A stretch of DNA of 64,000 bases from Psychrobacter sanguinis (GTDB lineage: Bacteria > Pseudomonadota > Gammaproteobacteria > Pseudomonadales > Moraxellaceae), in assembly GCF_020736705.1 (NCBI RefSeq), contig NZ_CP085990.1, positions 186,001 through 250,000 on the forward strand, written 5' to 3'. The notes beneath the pieces were generated by a model that saw nothing but the letters and a program-made list of their open reading frames with translations, searched no databases and was not told the origin of the DNA. Below are positions 26,501-35,552 of the stretch, piece after piece (positions within the stretch are counted from its first letter, which is position 1; the number at the start of each line of letters is the position of its first letter). A program made the translations under genes and the position numbers.

Positions 26501-27314
26501 TTGAATTCCTTAGAAAATTGGGTTATGCCTCCACACTGCAAAAATCACCGATCTATCGACACGCATTCACTACTTTCTACAAAAGCCTTATTAAATCAGC
26601 TCTTTCAAAAAACAGTAAATTAGTCAAGCCGATAAACACCCAGCAATTCTTTAACGCAATGTGTGTGTCATTGGTTAAATAAATTAATCTACAGTTTACT
26701 TTTTCATTTCTGCTTTAATTTAATTAGTACAAAACAGAAAAATAAAATGAGGTGCATATTTTACCATACTATATATAAATATAGAAGAGTCAGTGAGGTG
26801 TTGAGCACAGGTAATATTTCAGTCTAATATGCATTGTTTATCATTATTTTTACCATCCTAAACTGTTGATTTTATGGAAAAATACTATGGGACTTTGCGA
26901 TCTATATCGTTTCGAATATTGAAAACGGTTTAAGAAGATAACAAACCCACTACGGACCGAAATTATTTGTCTTAATTATTTACGTCTCCGAACTTTTACA
27001 TAAGGTGTTAGTTACAAGTAGATAGTTACAAGGAATTAGTCATACAGATCACACAGGTAAAGGTTATACAGTGCCTATCTCAAAGCTAAAGTTGTTAACA
27101 TTCGCATAAATTAAATCGCTATAGGGCTATGTTATAATGTCGCCTTACTGTAGTAAGTAGCTTTATCCATTCTACTTTGTAAACCATGTTTTCTACCTTT
27201 TAATTATCTTGCTTTTAATCATTTTGCTAGCTTTTACTAATTCTTTTGTTAGCTATCTCTTAATGCAATTTAATTTTTGATATATCTTTTAACTCAATTT
27301 AGAACAAAAATATT
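26501..27314. other. Long divergent region rpsB / map with candidate promoters and leader
   Basis: 814 bp, unusually long. On the minus strand an extended -10 (TGG then TAAAAT, plus-strand 26758-26763) would give rpsB a leader of about 250 nt; rpsB leaders that bind S2 are known in gammaproteobacteria, but I could not confirm the fold. On the plus strand an extended -10 lies at 27130-27138. A 10-bp direct repeat TAGTTACAAG occurs at 27009 and 27023. No coding frame of substance was seen; an open frame at 26485-26682 overlaps the rpsB start and has no ribosome-binding site. Confidence 0.5.
27130..27138 (+). promoter_or_regulatory. Extended -10 promoter element of map
   Basis: TG, one base, then TATAAT (27133-27138). 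No consensus -35 upstream, as is usual for extended -10 promoters. The leader to the map ATG would be about 170 nt. Confidence 0.5.
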
Positions 27315-28112
27315 ATGAATAAACCAGACGATTTAATACTTGGCCCTGAAGCCATTGAAAAAATGCGAGTTGCCGGTAAACTGGCCAGTGATTTGCTAGT
27401 ACTCCTTGATGAGCATGTTAAAGAAGGCGTGAGTACAGAGGCGCTAAACCAGATTGCTCATGAATTCACCCTACAAAACGGGGCAATTCCTGCGCCATTA
27501 AACTATGGACAACCGCCTTTCCCTAAATCAATTTGTACCTCAGTAAACCATGTGGTTTGTCACGGTATCCCCTCAGAAACTAAAATCTTAAAAGACGGCG
27601 ACATTATTAATATTGATGTTACTGTTATTAAAGATGGTTATTATGGTGATACGTCAAAAATGTGGATTATTGGCGAAGGGTCAATTATGGCCCAACGTAT
27701 CTGTGATGTGGCTCAAAAAGCCTTATACGCTGGTATGAGTGTGGTGAAAAATGGCGCTCATTTAGGCGATATTGGTGCTGCTATTCAAGAAGTGGTTGAA
27801 CCTGAACGTTTTAGTATTGTTCGTGAGTTTTGTGGTCATGGTATTAGTAATACCTTTCATCATGAGCCTCAAGTGTTGCATTACGGACGTAAAGGCACTG
27901 GTATGGAATTAAAAACAGGTATGACCTTCACCATTGAGCCTATGATTAACCAAGGCACATGGAAGACTAAAGTCTTACCAGATCAGTGGACCGCAATTAC
28001 CAAAGACCGTAAGTTATCAGCACAGTGGGAACATACCTTAATGGTAACCGATAATGGCTGTGAAGTATTTACCACACGACCTGAAGAAGACTTAAGCTTT
28101 TTAACTGCTTAA
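27315..28112 (+). CDS. map: Methionine aminopeptidase, type I
   Basis: 265 residues, close to 264 in E. coli. It removes the N-terminal methionine from nascent proteins. All five metal ligands are seen: Asp in NIDVTV and Asp in GYYGDTSKM, His in FCGHGISNTFH, Glu in FTIEPMIN and Glu in QWEHTLMVTD. The substrate His of HGIPSE is also present. No N-terminal zinc-finger extension. It heads the map-glnD-dapC block found in Pseudomonas and relatives, although a strong terminator follows it here, so glnD probably has its own promoter. Confidence 0.97.
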   Translation: MNKPDDLILGPEAIEKMRVAGKLASDLLVLLDEHVKEGVSTEALNQIAHEFTLQNGAIPAPLNYGQPPFPKSICTSVNHVVCHGIPSETKILKDGDIINIDVTVIKDGYYGDTSKMWIIGEGSIMAQRICDVAQKALYAGMSVVKNGAHLGDIGAAIQEVVEPERFSIVREFCGHGISNTFHHEPQVLHYGRKGTGMELKTGMTFTIEPMINQGTWKTKVLPDQWTAITKDRKLSAQWEHTLMVTDNGCEVFTTRPEEDLSFLTA

Positions 28113-28117
28113 TTCAC

Positions 28118-28148
28118 AAAAAAAGACTGCTTAGGCAGTCTTTTTTTT
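28118..28148 (+). terminator. map terminator
   Basis: GACTGC (28125-28130), loop TTAG, GCAGTC (28135-28140), flanked by seven A and eight T; 6 bp of GC-containing stem extended by A-T pairs. Confidence 0.88.
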
Positions 28149-28178
28149 GGTGAAAATGATGCCAACTCTCGTAACATA

Positions 28179-28210
28179 GCTCTATACTGTTATGGCTCTA
28201 CACTGTAATA
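28179..28210. repeat. 16-bp tandem repeat upstream of glnD
   Basis: GCTCTATACTGTTATG (28179-28194) and GCTCTACACTGTAATA (28195-28210), 13 of 16 identical, with a weaker third unit following. Confidence 0.6.
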
Positions 28211-28301
28211 GTTTTATACTCTCTCAGTTAAGCGTCTTTTTAGATAAAGCCAGAGCTAGCGTATACTCACCCTCTTACTTAGACCGCGTTTGGATTTCAA
28301 T

Positions 28302-31001
28302 ATGTTTATTGCCGACTCAACCGACACTTTAATTACTGAGTTACCCGACCTATCAAATGTCTCCTCAAACCAGTCCAGAAACTTGGGTATCCCTGACTGG
28401 CTAAAGCAGATCGAAGACGATATTTCGGTCGCCTTGGCGAAAGGAGTAGACATCAGAAGCTTGGTTGAAGCACGGGCTGAAGCCATTGACAGTCTATTGA
28501 TTGAACTATTTAAACTACACGACCTACAACAAACTGAGTTGGCTTTGTTTGCCGTAGGTGGCTATGGACGTGGTGAGCTGTCTCCTTACTCTGATGTGGA
28601 TATTCTATTACTGTCTCCTGATGATTTAGATAAAAACACCAGTCAAAAAGTAGACGCCTTCGTGGCCCGGCTTTGGGACATAGGGATTGAACCAGGTCTG
28701 GCAGTACGCAGTATAAAAGACTGCTTTCAAGTGGCGACAGACATAACTGTGGCAACCAACCTTCTTGAAGGGCGTCTGTTGGCAGGTAACGAGACACTTC
28801 GCAACGTACCTAATGAAATTGTGCAGCAGCTTTGGTCTCAGAAAGACTTTTATGAAGCTAAAATGGCAGAAGCCCGTGCCCGTCATTTGCGTCATAACGA
28901 CACCGAATATAACCTTGAGCCGGACATTAAAAAGTCGCCGGGTGGTCTACGTGATATCCACACAATTGGCTGGATAACCAAGCGTTACTTTAGAATTGGT
29001 AAGCTCTACGACTTGGTTCCTCAAGAGTTTCTGACCGAAAGAGAATTTGACGAGCTGATGTTTGCAGAGGGCTTTTTATGGCGGATTCGTCATCATTTGC
29101 ATCGCTTAACGGGCCGTAACGAAAACAAATTACTTTTTGATTATCAAAGAGAAATTGCCGAACGTATGGGCTATCATGCAGAGCCAGACGATGAGCCAAA
29201 CGCAGCAGTCGAAGCTTTCATGCGTGACTACTACCGCTGCGCCATGCAAATATCAACGCTTTCTGAGATGTTAACTGCCCATTATTATGAGACTTTAATT
29301 GAGGCACGACTGCCTGAATCAGAGCGTCCCAAAAGATCGGTACTCAATGCCCGATTCAATCAAGTTGGCGATCATATCGCTATGGCCCACCATCATGTCT
29401 TTGCTCAGCATCCTGAAGCAATTTTAGAGATGTTCTTATTAATGGGTCAGCATGGTATTAAGTATATTCGCACTCGTACTCTGCGTGCATTGAAGATTGC
29501 TGCTAGAGGTATTGACCAGAACTACCGCGAAAATGAACGCCATAAACAGTTGTTTTTGGACAACCTAAAAGAGCAGAACTACTTATATCAGCGCCTGCGT
29601 ATTATGAAGCGCTATGGGGTATTGGCTAATTATTTACCTCAATTTGCCAATCTAGTAGGCTTGATGCAATACGATTTATTCCATCGCTATACCGTCGATG
29701 CCCATATCTTATTATTGGTGCGTATGTTGCATCGCTTCACTGACCCTAAATACAAAGATGATTTTGCGTTGGTCAGTTCTATTTATAAACGTATTGAACG
29801 TAAGGAAATCATCGTATTAGCGGCCATCTTCCATGATATCGCCAAAGGGCGTGGCGGTGATCACAGTGAGCTCGGAGAAATTGATGCCATAGAGTTTTGC
29901 TTAAGTCACGGCATGAGTGAAGCCGATGCCAAACTAATCGGTTGGTTAACCCGCTACCACCTATTAATGTCAATGACGGCGCAAAAACAAGATATCTCCG
30001 ATCCTGAAGTGGTGACTCGATTTGCCAATCTTGTCGGCAACGTCACCCATCTAAACCATTTATATGTGTTAACGGTCGCTGATATGAACGCGACCAACCC
30101 TCAACTCTGGAACAGTTGGCGTGCTAGCTTGATGAAGCAGCTTTACATCCAAACACGTCGCATTTTACGTGCAGATTTAGATGCACCAACCAACCGTCAA
30201 GAAATGATTGCCACTACCCGTCAACAAGCATTGGCCATGCTCGACAAGGTAGACAATCAGCATATGAACCGTGATGAAGTGTTGGCGCTATGGGATGAGT
30301 TAGGCGATGAGTATTTCTTACGAGAAATCCCTGAAGCCATCATGTGGCATACCGAAGCCATATTGAATCACCCGCCCATTGGTAAGGCATCAGACGCCAG
30401 TAGCGAGCCATTGATTGTATTGCGTGAGCACAGAGAGTTAGCCCTTGATGCGGTACAGATATTTATTTACACCCAAAATCAAGCCAATCTCTTTGCGGTC
30501 ACAATGGCCGTATTTGATCAAATGAATTTGGACGTTCTTGATGCCCGAATTATTACGGCCACCCGTGATTTCGCTTTGGACTCTTACGTGCTATTGGACC
30601 GACACGGTACTTTGCTAACCGATCCTGAGTCTCGAGAAGAATTAAGTCGCCGCTTGATTGAAGCATTTAAGAACCCTGAAAGTCCAAAGCTGGTACAAAA
30701 ACGTCTACCCCGTCGACTAAAGAACTTTCAAGTACCAACCACTATTGATTTTAACTATAATGAAGCGAGTCATCAGCATGTTATGAGTCTAACCACATTA
30801 GACCAACCTGGCTTATTGGCACGTATTGGACAAGTGTTTTTGAATGAAGGTATCGAGGTACATGCGGCCCGTATTACCACTTTAGGAGAGCGTGCTGAAG
30901 ACATGTTCTATATCAGTGATATTGGGGATGCTATGCTCAGTGATACCAAATTAGAGCGATTAAAAAATACTTTGATAGAAGTGCTTACCCCGAATAATTA
31001 G
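28302..31001 (+). CDS. glnD: [Protein-PII] uridylyltransferase / uridylyl-removing enzyme
   Basis: 899 residues from the ATG at 28302 (GGA 7 nt upstream); a TTG at 28290 would add four. It senses glutamine and adds or removes UMP on PII, controlling nitrogen assimilation. Domains in order: nucleotidyltransferase with GGYGRGELSPYSDVDILLL near 85-103, a GlnD linker domain, an HD phosphohydrolase domain with IFHDIAKGRGGDHSE near 510, and two C-terminal ACT domains (from about 705 and 820; the second has TTLDQPGLLARIGQVF). Length matches E. coli GlnD (890). No PII or glutamine synthetase gene lies in the window. Confidence 0.96.
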   Translation: MFIADSTDTLITELPDLSNVSSNQSRNLGIPDWLKQIEDDISVALAKGVDIRSLVEARAEAIDSLLIELFKLHDLQQTELALFAVGGYGRGELSPYSDVDILLLSPDDLDKNTSQKVDAFVARLWDIGIEPGLAVRSIKDCFQVATDITVATNLLEGRLLAGNETLRNVPNEIVQQLWSQKDFYEAKMAEARARHLRHNDTEYNLEPDIKKSPGGLRDIHTIGWITKRYFRIGKLYDLVPQEFLTEREFDELMFAEGFLWRIRHHLHRLTGRNENKLLFDYQREIAERMGYHAEPDDEPNAAVEAFMRDYYRCAMQISTLSEMLTAHYYETLIEARLPESERPKRSVLNARFNQVGDHIAMAHHHVFAQHPEAILEMFLLMGQHGIKYIRTRTLRALKIAARGIDQNYRENERHKQLFLDNLKEQNYLYQRLRIMKRYGVLANYLPQFANLVGLMQYDLFHRYTVDAHILLLVRMLHRFTDPKYKDDFALVSSIYKRIERKEIIVLAAIFHDIAKGRGGDHSELGEIDAIEFCLSHGMSEADAKLIGWLTRYHLLMSMTAQKQDISDPEVVTRFANLVGNVTHLNHLYVLTVADMNATNPQLWNSWRASLMKQLYIQTRRILRADLDAPTNRQEMIATTRQQALAMLDKVDNQHMNRDEVLALWDELGDEYFLREIPEAIMWHTEAILNHPPIGKASDASSEPLIVLREHRELALDAVQIFIYTQNQANLFAVTMAVFDQMNLDVLDARIITATRDFALDSYVLLDRHGTLLTDPESREELSRRLIEAFKNPESPKLVQKRLPRRLKNFQVPTTIDFNYNEASHQHVMSLTTLDQPGLLARIGQVFLNEGIEVHAARITTLGERAEDMFYISDIGDAMLSDTKLERLKNTLIEVLTPNN

Positions 31002-31210
31002 TTAAACTCAAGGTAACTGAATTATTAGATGCTGGGATATTGCCAGTATCTGAACTGGGGTCTCGACTTAGTTTTCTTTATGTTTAATTATGGCTAACTA
31101 AATAGCTGAATGATTAAATGACTGTGGTATTTGAGACCCTTAGCATTACCTAACCCTTTAAATGAAAAATTAAAAATGTTCAGAGAAGAACGTTAATAAA
31201 TAGGCTGCCC

Positions 31211-32434
31211 ATGAACCCACAATTAGATCTGCTGCACCCCTATCCCTTTGCTAAGATGGCCACTCTTTTGGCCGACTCAGTTCCTGCCAGTGATTATGAA
31301 ACCATTAAACTAGGGATTGGTGAGCCCAAACACGAGCCTCCGGCTTTCGTGCTTAAAGTACTGGCTGAAAACTTAAATAAAGTTCAAAATTATCCCAGTA
31401 CCAATGGTCTTCCTGAATTGCGACAAGCGATTGCACAATGGTTAAAGCAGCGCTTCAGACTGACAGCAATCGATACTGACTCACAGATTATTCCGGTTAT
31501 GGGCACTCGTGAAGCTTTATTTAGCTTTGTACAAGCGGCTATCGACGGCTCCAAAGTTGCGGACAGTCATGAAAAGCCGTTGGTAGTGATGCCCAATCCT
31601 TTTTATCAAATCTATGAAGGCGCTACCTTGTTGGCTGGCGCAGAACCTTATTTTGTTGATTGTCACGCTGACAATGAATTTAAGGGAGATTACCGCTCTG
31701 TGCCAAGTGAAATATGGCAACGTACTCAGGTGGTCTTCGTCTGTAGCCCGAATAATCCTACTGGCGCTGTATTTAGCGAGGCAGACTGGCAAGCATTAAT
31801 TGAGCTGTCTGATCAACATGACTTTATTATTGCCAGTGATGAGTGCTATAGCGAACTCTATTTTGATAAAGCACCTGTAGGCCTACTTGAAGTCTGTGCC
31901 AATATGGGTCGTAATGACTATAAAAACTGTATCGTGTTTCATTCGTTGTCTAAACGCTCAAACTTACCGGGTTTACGTTCAGGCTTTGTCGCTGGCGATG
32001 CCAGCCTACTCAAACCCTATCTTCAATACCGTACCTATCAAGGATGTGCTTTACCGATACACCATCAGTTGGCCTCTATCGCGGCTTGGCAAGATGAGAC
32101 GCATGTTGCAGAAAACCGTAACCTCTATGCCCAGAAATTTGATTTATGGATAACTGAGCTTGGCGATACTCTAAAACTGACTAAGCCTGATGCAGGTTTT
32201 TACTTTTGGGTACCAGTTCCAGAGCAATTTAAAGACGCACAAGGTCAACCAGATGACGAGGCCTTTGTTAAAGCGTTGTTTGAAAAGGTTAATATTAACG
32301 CCTTAGCCGGCCGTTATTTATCCCGTGAGGTCAATGGTGTTAATCCAGGTAAAGGTTTTGTAAGACTTGCGCTAGTGGCCAGTGTTGAGGAAAGCCGAGA
32401 AGCCATTACTCGTATTAAAACCTTGCTTACTTAA
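31211..32434 (+). CDS. dapC: Succinyldiaminopimelate transaminase
   Basis: 407 residues, fold-type I PLP aminotransferase. It makes N-succinyl-LL-diaminopimelate from the 6-oxo precursor in lysine and peptidoglycan synthesis. The N-terminal MNPQLDLLHPYPFAKM segment is characteristic of DapC. The PLP lysine is in HSLSKRSNLPGLRSGF (near 242); SPNNPTGAVF (near 181) and the arginine in KGFVRLALVAS are also present. It lies 209 bp after glnD on the same strand, the order seen in Pseudomonas, which supports DapC over a generic aminotransferase. Confidence 0.9.
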   Translation: MNPQLDLLHPYPFAKMATLLADSVPASDYETIKLGIGEPKHEPPAFVLKVLAENLNKVQNYPSTNGLPELRQAIAQWLKQRFRLTAIDTDSQIIPVMGTREALFSFVQAAIDGSKVADSHEKPLVVMPNPFYQIYEGATLLAGAEPYFVDCHADNEFKGDYRSVPSEIWQRTQVVFVCSPNNPTGAVFSEADWQALIELSDQHDFIIASDECYSELYFDKAPVGLLEVCANMGRNDYKNCIVFHSLSKRSNLPGLRSGFVAGDASLLKPYLQYRTYQGCALPIHHQLASIAAWQDETHVAENRNLYAQKFDLWITELGDTLKLTKPDAGFYFWVPVPEQFKDAQGQPDDEAFVKALFEKVNINALAGRYLSREVNGVNPGKGFVRLALVASVEESREAITRIKTLLT

Positions 32435-32767
32435 GGGTTTTATCATGTTATGCTAATGACCCATAAACGCTGTTTTCGATAAGTATTGTTTTCAATAAGC
32501 TGTTTTTCCATTAATAGAGGCTTTTATCAATACCTGCTTTTACTGATAATGACAGTTAATAACCATTCAACTGTCTTTAATTTGCATCCTTTTGTCTGTG
32601 ACTAAGCCAAGCTAATAAACTGGGTTAAATCAGTGGTGAGACATGAGGTAAGTAATTTAGAAGCATTCGAATTTAGAGGACAAAAACGGAATAATCCTAG
32701 TTGCAACACCCGTTATGGTAGGTTGTAATATCAGTAGCAGTGCATACCAATAACCAAGGAGTGGTTC
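32435..32767. other. Intergenic region dapC / CBS-DUF294 gene
   Basis: 333 bp. It holds two 16-bp tandem units TGTTTTCGATAAGTAT (32471-32486) and TGTTTTCAATAAGCTG (32487-32502) and a promoter-like site near 32701. No gene seen. Confidence 0.5.
32701..32729 (+). promoter_or_regulatory. Possible promoter of the CBS-DUF294 operon
   Basis: TTGCAA (32701-32706), 17-bp spacer, TGTAAT (32724-32729), about 40 bp before the start codon. Consensus match only. Confidence 0.4.
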
Positions 32768-34768
32768 ATGACAAGGCTAGATTTTACACAGCCGCCTTTT
32801 GACGCTTTAAATTCCAGTGAGCGTGAAAGTCTTAAAAAACAGACCCAAATTCGTTATTTGGCCAAGAATGAAGCCTTGCCTGTGGCTGATCATGATTACT
32901 TTTATGTGGTATTAAAAGGCCGTATTCAGCAGAGCCTAGCCGGAGATGAGCTGCATGATTATGCAGCCACTAACTTTAGCAATGATTGGTTTGATGCCCG
33001 CAAAAAGCCGACAAATGACTCCCTTTCATCACTGCCTATAACTGCCGCTGTATCTGAAGATGACTTAGACAACCACAACAATGGTGATAGTCACCTTCCC
33101 CATAATTCAACCCGTGACTACCACTATCAAGCCTTAGAAGATAGCCTATTACTTCAAGTAAACTCCGCCGCCATAGATAAACTGTCGGCACAAAACCCTC
33201 ATATTCACAAACTGCTAAAAGGTGAATTAGCAGAGCGTATGCAGGCGTATAATCAGCGAAGCGGTAGCAGTCATTCATCTGCATTGTCTTACTCTTTGGC
33301 CGGTGCCACAGCAGGTAATCAAGCTGAATCACAACAATTAATGCTACAACCGGTCACTGCCATCCGTATGCTACAAGTGCATACCATTTCAGAGACAGCC
33401 ACCTTGTTCGAGGCAGCTCGTACCATGACCCAAGCTGGCTTAAAACATGTATTGGTAAAACGCACACCCACTATTGAACGTCACCCCACACGCTCGCATC
33501 AAAGTAATCTTGGTATATTAACCGACGCAGATATTTGTCGAGCGGTGAGTGAACAGGTGGACATGAGTACGATGCTGTGTCGCGATTATGCCAAATTTAA
33601 ACTGTATACTGTCTCTTATCAGCAAGACATTAGTGAAGCCTTATTGACCATGATTCGTCATCGAGTGCACCGACTGCCCGTTTTAGATGACAATGAAGAG
33701 GTAATAGGCGTCCTCGCTCAAAGTGACTTACTGGCCTTTTTGAGTCATCACTCCCAGATCATTACTCTTCAGATAGAAAACGCTGATAGTATTGACGCTT
33801 TGAAACTACCGGTGGAACAGATTGGCCAATATATTCGTGGACAACATAATAATGGTATAAAAATTGGGGTTATTAGTCGCATTGTACAGGCACTAAATGC
33901 TCACGTCTTTAGCAAGTTATGGCGTCTCATCGTCCCCGATATGGTCTATGAAAATACCTGCATTATTGTTATGGGCTCCGAAGGGCGGGGCGAGCAAATT
34001 ATGCGGACCGATCAGGACAATGCGCTTATTATCCGTAATGGCTTTAGTGACCCGAAGCTTGCTGACTATGCAGCAGCCTTTAATCATGCTTTGGCAGACA
34101 TGGGCTACCCTTTGTGTGACGGTAATATTATGATGACCAACCCACTTTGGCGGCAACCTTTGAATCGCTTTAAATCTGAGGTGTCTACTTGGTTTAGTCA
34201 AAAACAGCCCGAACATGCCATTTGGCTTTCCTCACTGCTTGATGCCTCCTATGTTTGCGGCGATGAACGCTTATTGGAAGCGTTACGTAAACATCTTCAA
34301 ATCGCACACCGTAGCGCTGACCCTATGTTTGTCCGAAGTTTCGCAAAAGCGGCTTTACAATTTGGTGAAGTTAACCAATGGTGGAAAAAGTTCGCCCCTT
34401 TAATTGGAAAGCCTCTCCCCCAAGATATTGATTTGAAAAAGGCCGGTATTTTTCCCTTAGTGCATGGGATACGATCACTCGCCTTAGAGAACGATATCTT
34501 TGATGTCACCAGTAGCAAAGCTCGATTGCAGCAGTTAGTCCATGCAGGAGTTATGACCCATAATCGTGCGGAAACTTTAAATGAAGCCCTAGAATTTTTT
34601 ATGGCACGGCGTTTAGACATTGCACTTGCTACTGATGACAAGTTGGCTCGGCAGGTCGATCCCTCGACATTATCTGCTTTGGAAAGGGACCTATTAAAAG
34701 AGTGCTTAAATGTGGTTAAAAGCTTTAAAAATGAACTGCGTCAACGCTATCAATTGGAGATAGCTTAA
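32768..34768 (+). CDS. cNMP-like / CBS-pair / DUF294 nucleotidyltransferase-like protein
   Basis: 666 residues. Order: a cyclic-nucleotide-binding-like N-terminal domain (about 10-160, with a polar insertion near 75-115), two CBS motifs (about 200-335), then a DUF294 nucleotidyltransferase-like domain with VMGSEGRGEQIMRTDQDNALI (near 403-423) and a DUF294_C helical domain. The GSxGRGE...DQDNAL motif resembles the GlnD catalytic loop, so nucleotide transfer is possible, but no substrate is established for this family to my knowledge. AAGGAG precedes the ATG. A DEDDh exonuclease gene follows after 14 bp, and the two recur together in other gammaproteobacteria. Confidence 0.85.
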   Translation: MTRLDFTQPPFDALNSSERESLKKQTQIRYLAKNEALPVADHDYFYVVLKGRIQQSLAGDELHDYAATNFSNDWFDARKKPTNDSLSSLPITAAVSEDDLDNHNNGDSHLPHNSTRDYHYQALEDSLLLQVNSAAIDKLSAQNPHIHKLLKGELAERMQAYNQRSGSSHSSALSYSLAGATAGNQAESQQLMLQPVTAIRMLQVHTISETATLFEAARTMTQAGLKHVLVKRTPTIERHPTRSHQSNLGILTDADICRAVSEQVDMSTMLCRDYAKFKLYTVSYQQDISEALLTMIRHRVHRLPVLDDNEEVIGVLAQSDLLAFLSHHSQIITLQIENADSIDALKLPVEQIGQYIRGQHNNGIKIGVISRIVQALNAHVFSKLWRLIVPDMVYENTCIIVMGSEGRGEQIMRTDQDNALIIRNGFSDPKLADYAAAFNHALADMGYPLCDGNIMMTNPLWRQPLNRFKSEVSTWFSQKQPEHAIWLSSLLDASYVCGDERLLEALRKHLQIAHRSADPMFVRSFAKAALQFGEVNQWWKKFAPLIGKPLPQDIDLKKAGIFPLVHGIRSLALENDIFDVTSSKARLQQLVHAGVMTHNRAETLNEALEFFMARRLDIALATDDKLARQVDPSTLSALERDLLKECLNVVKSFKNELRQRYQLEIA

Positions 34769-34782
34769 TTAGGAGATCGATT

Positions 34783-35388
34783 ATGACCCTAGCGCATCAT
34801 ATAAAGTCCGCTTGGTACCTAAGACAGCTCACTCGCCCCGAGCTAAAAGGTATGTTTGAGCCTTCCCCATCTGATAAGTGGGTAGCCATCGACTGTGAAA
34901 TGACAGGGTTGAATCCTAAGAAAGACCATTTATTATCCATTGCCGCCATCCACATTAACGGCTCAAACATACAAAGTGGTCAAGGCCTCCATCTTATTTG
35001 TCGACCTCCAGTAATGCCTACCAAAGAGACCATTATTATTCATGGTCTACGACCCATAGATGTGGAAAATGGCTTAAGCTACGAGCAAATGCTAGAGCGT
35101 TTACTGCCTTTTATTGATAATCGACCTATCGTGGGTTATTGTCCTCAATTAGACATGGGATTTTTAAACAAAATCAGTAAGTCCTACATGGGCACTGCCC
35201 TACCCAATCCTATTATCGACATACGCGACCTTTACAATCGATATAGTGGCAATCGCACCCAAGGCATCTCCCATCAAGCCCAACAACTAAGCTCTATTGC
35301 GACCCAATTGCAGCTGCCCGAATTAGCCGCTCATGATGCTTATAATGATGCGCTAATGACGGCTATGGTATTTCTCCATCTTAGATAG
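34783..35388 (+). CDS. DEDDh 3'-5' exonuclease (DnaQ/epsilon-like)
   Basis: 201 residues of the DnaQ-like exonuclease fold. Motif ExoI is AIDCEMTGL near 31-39 (Asp-x-Glu), ExoII lies around GYCPQLDMGFL near 119, and ExoIII is HDAYNDALMTA near 185, all metal-ligand positions. A replicative proofreading subunit is less likely, because it lacks the clamp-binding tail and sits next to a CBS-DUF294 gene rather than rnhA. Start ATG with AGGAG 7 nt upstream; the gap to the previous stop is 14 bp, so the two are co-transcribed. The substrate could be DNA, RNA or a small nucleotide. Confidence 0.85.
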   Translation: MTLAHHIKSAWYLRQLTRPELKGMFEPSPSDKWVAIDCEMTGLNPKKDHLLSIAAIHINGSNIQSGQGLHLICRPPVMPTKETIIIHGLRPIDVENGLSYEQMLERLLPFIDNRPIVGYCPQLDMGFLNKISKSYMGTALPNPIIDIRDLYNRYSGNRTQGISHQAQQLSSIATQLQLPELAAHDAYNDALMTAMVFLHLR

Positions 35389-35552
35389 CTCTTAGCTAAT
35401 TTTTAGACAATTACAGATGGAGTATAAGTAGATTAATACAACCCTTAGACGACAATTGTTGTTATCGCTAGTGTCTATTAACCGACCCAGCGGTTATAAT
35501 ACCAGGCTTAATCTCACTCTCCTGTTTCAACTCAACCGATACTTGTAAGCTT

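Noticed and set aside
26485..26682. 65-codon open frame upstream of rpsB
   Set aside because: Overlaps the rpsB start codon in antisense and is made of promoter/leader DNA.
31028..31054. Hairpin AGATGCTGG/CCAGTATCT after glnD as a terminator
   Set aside because: One mismatch and no U-tract on either strand.
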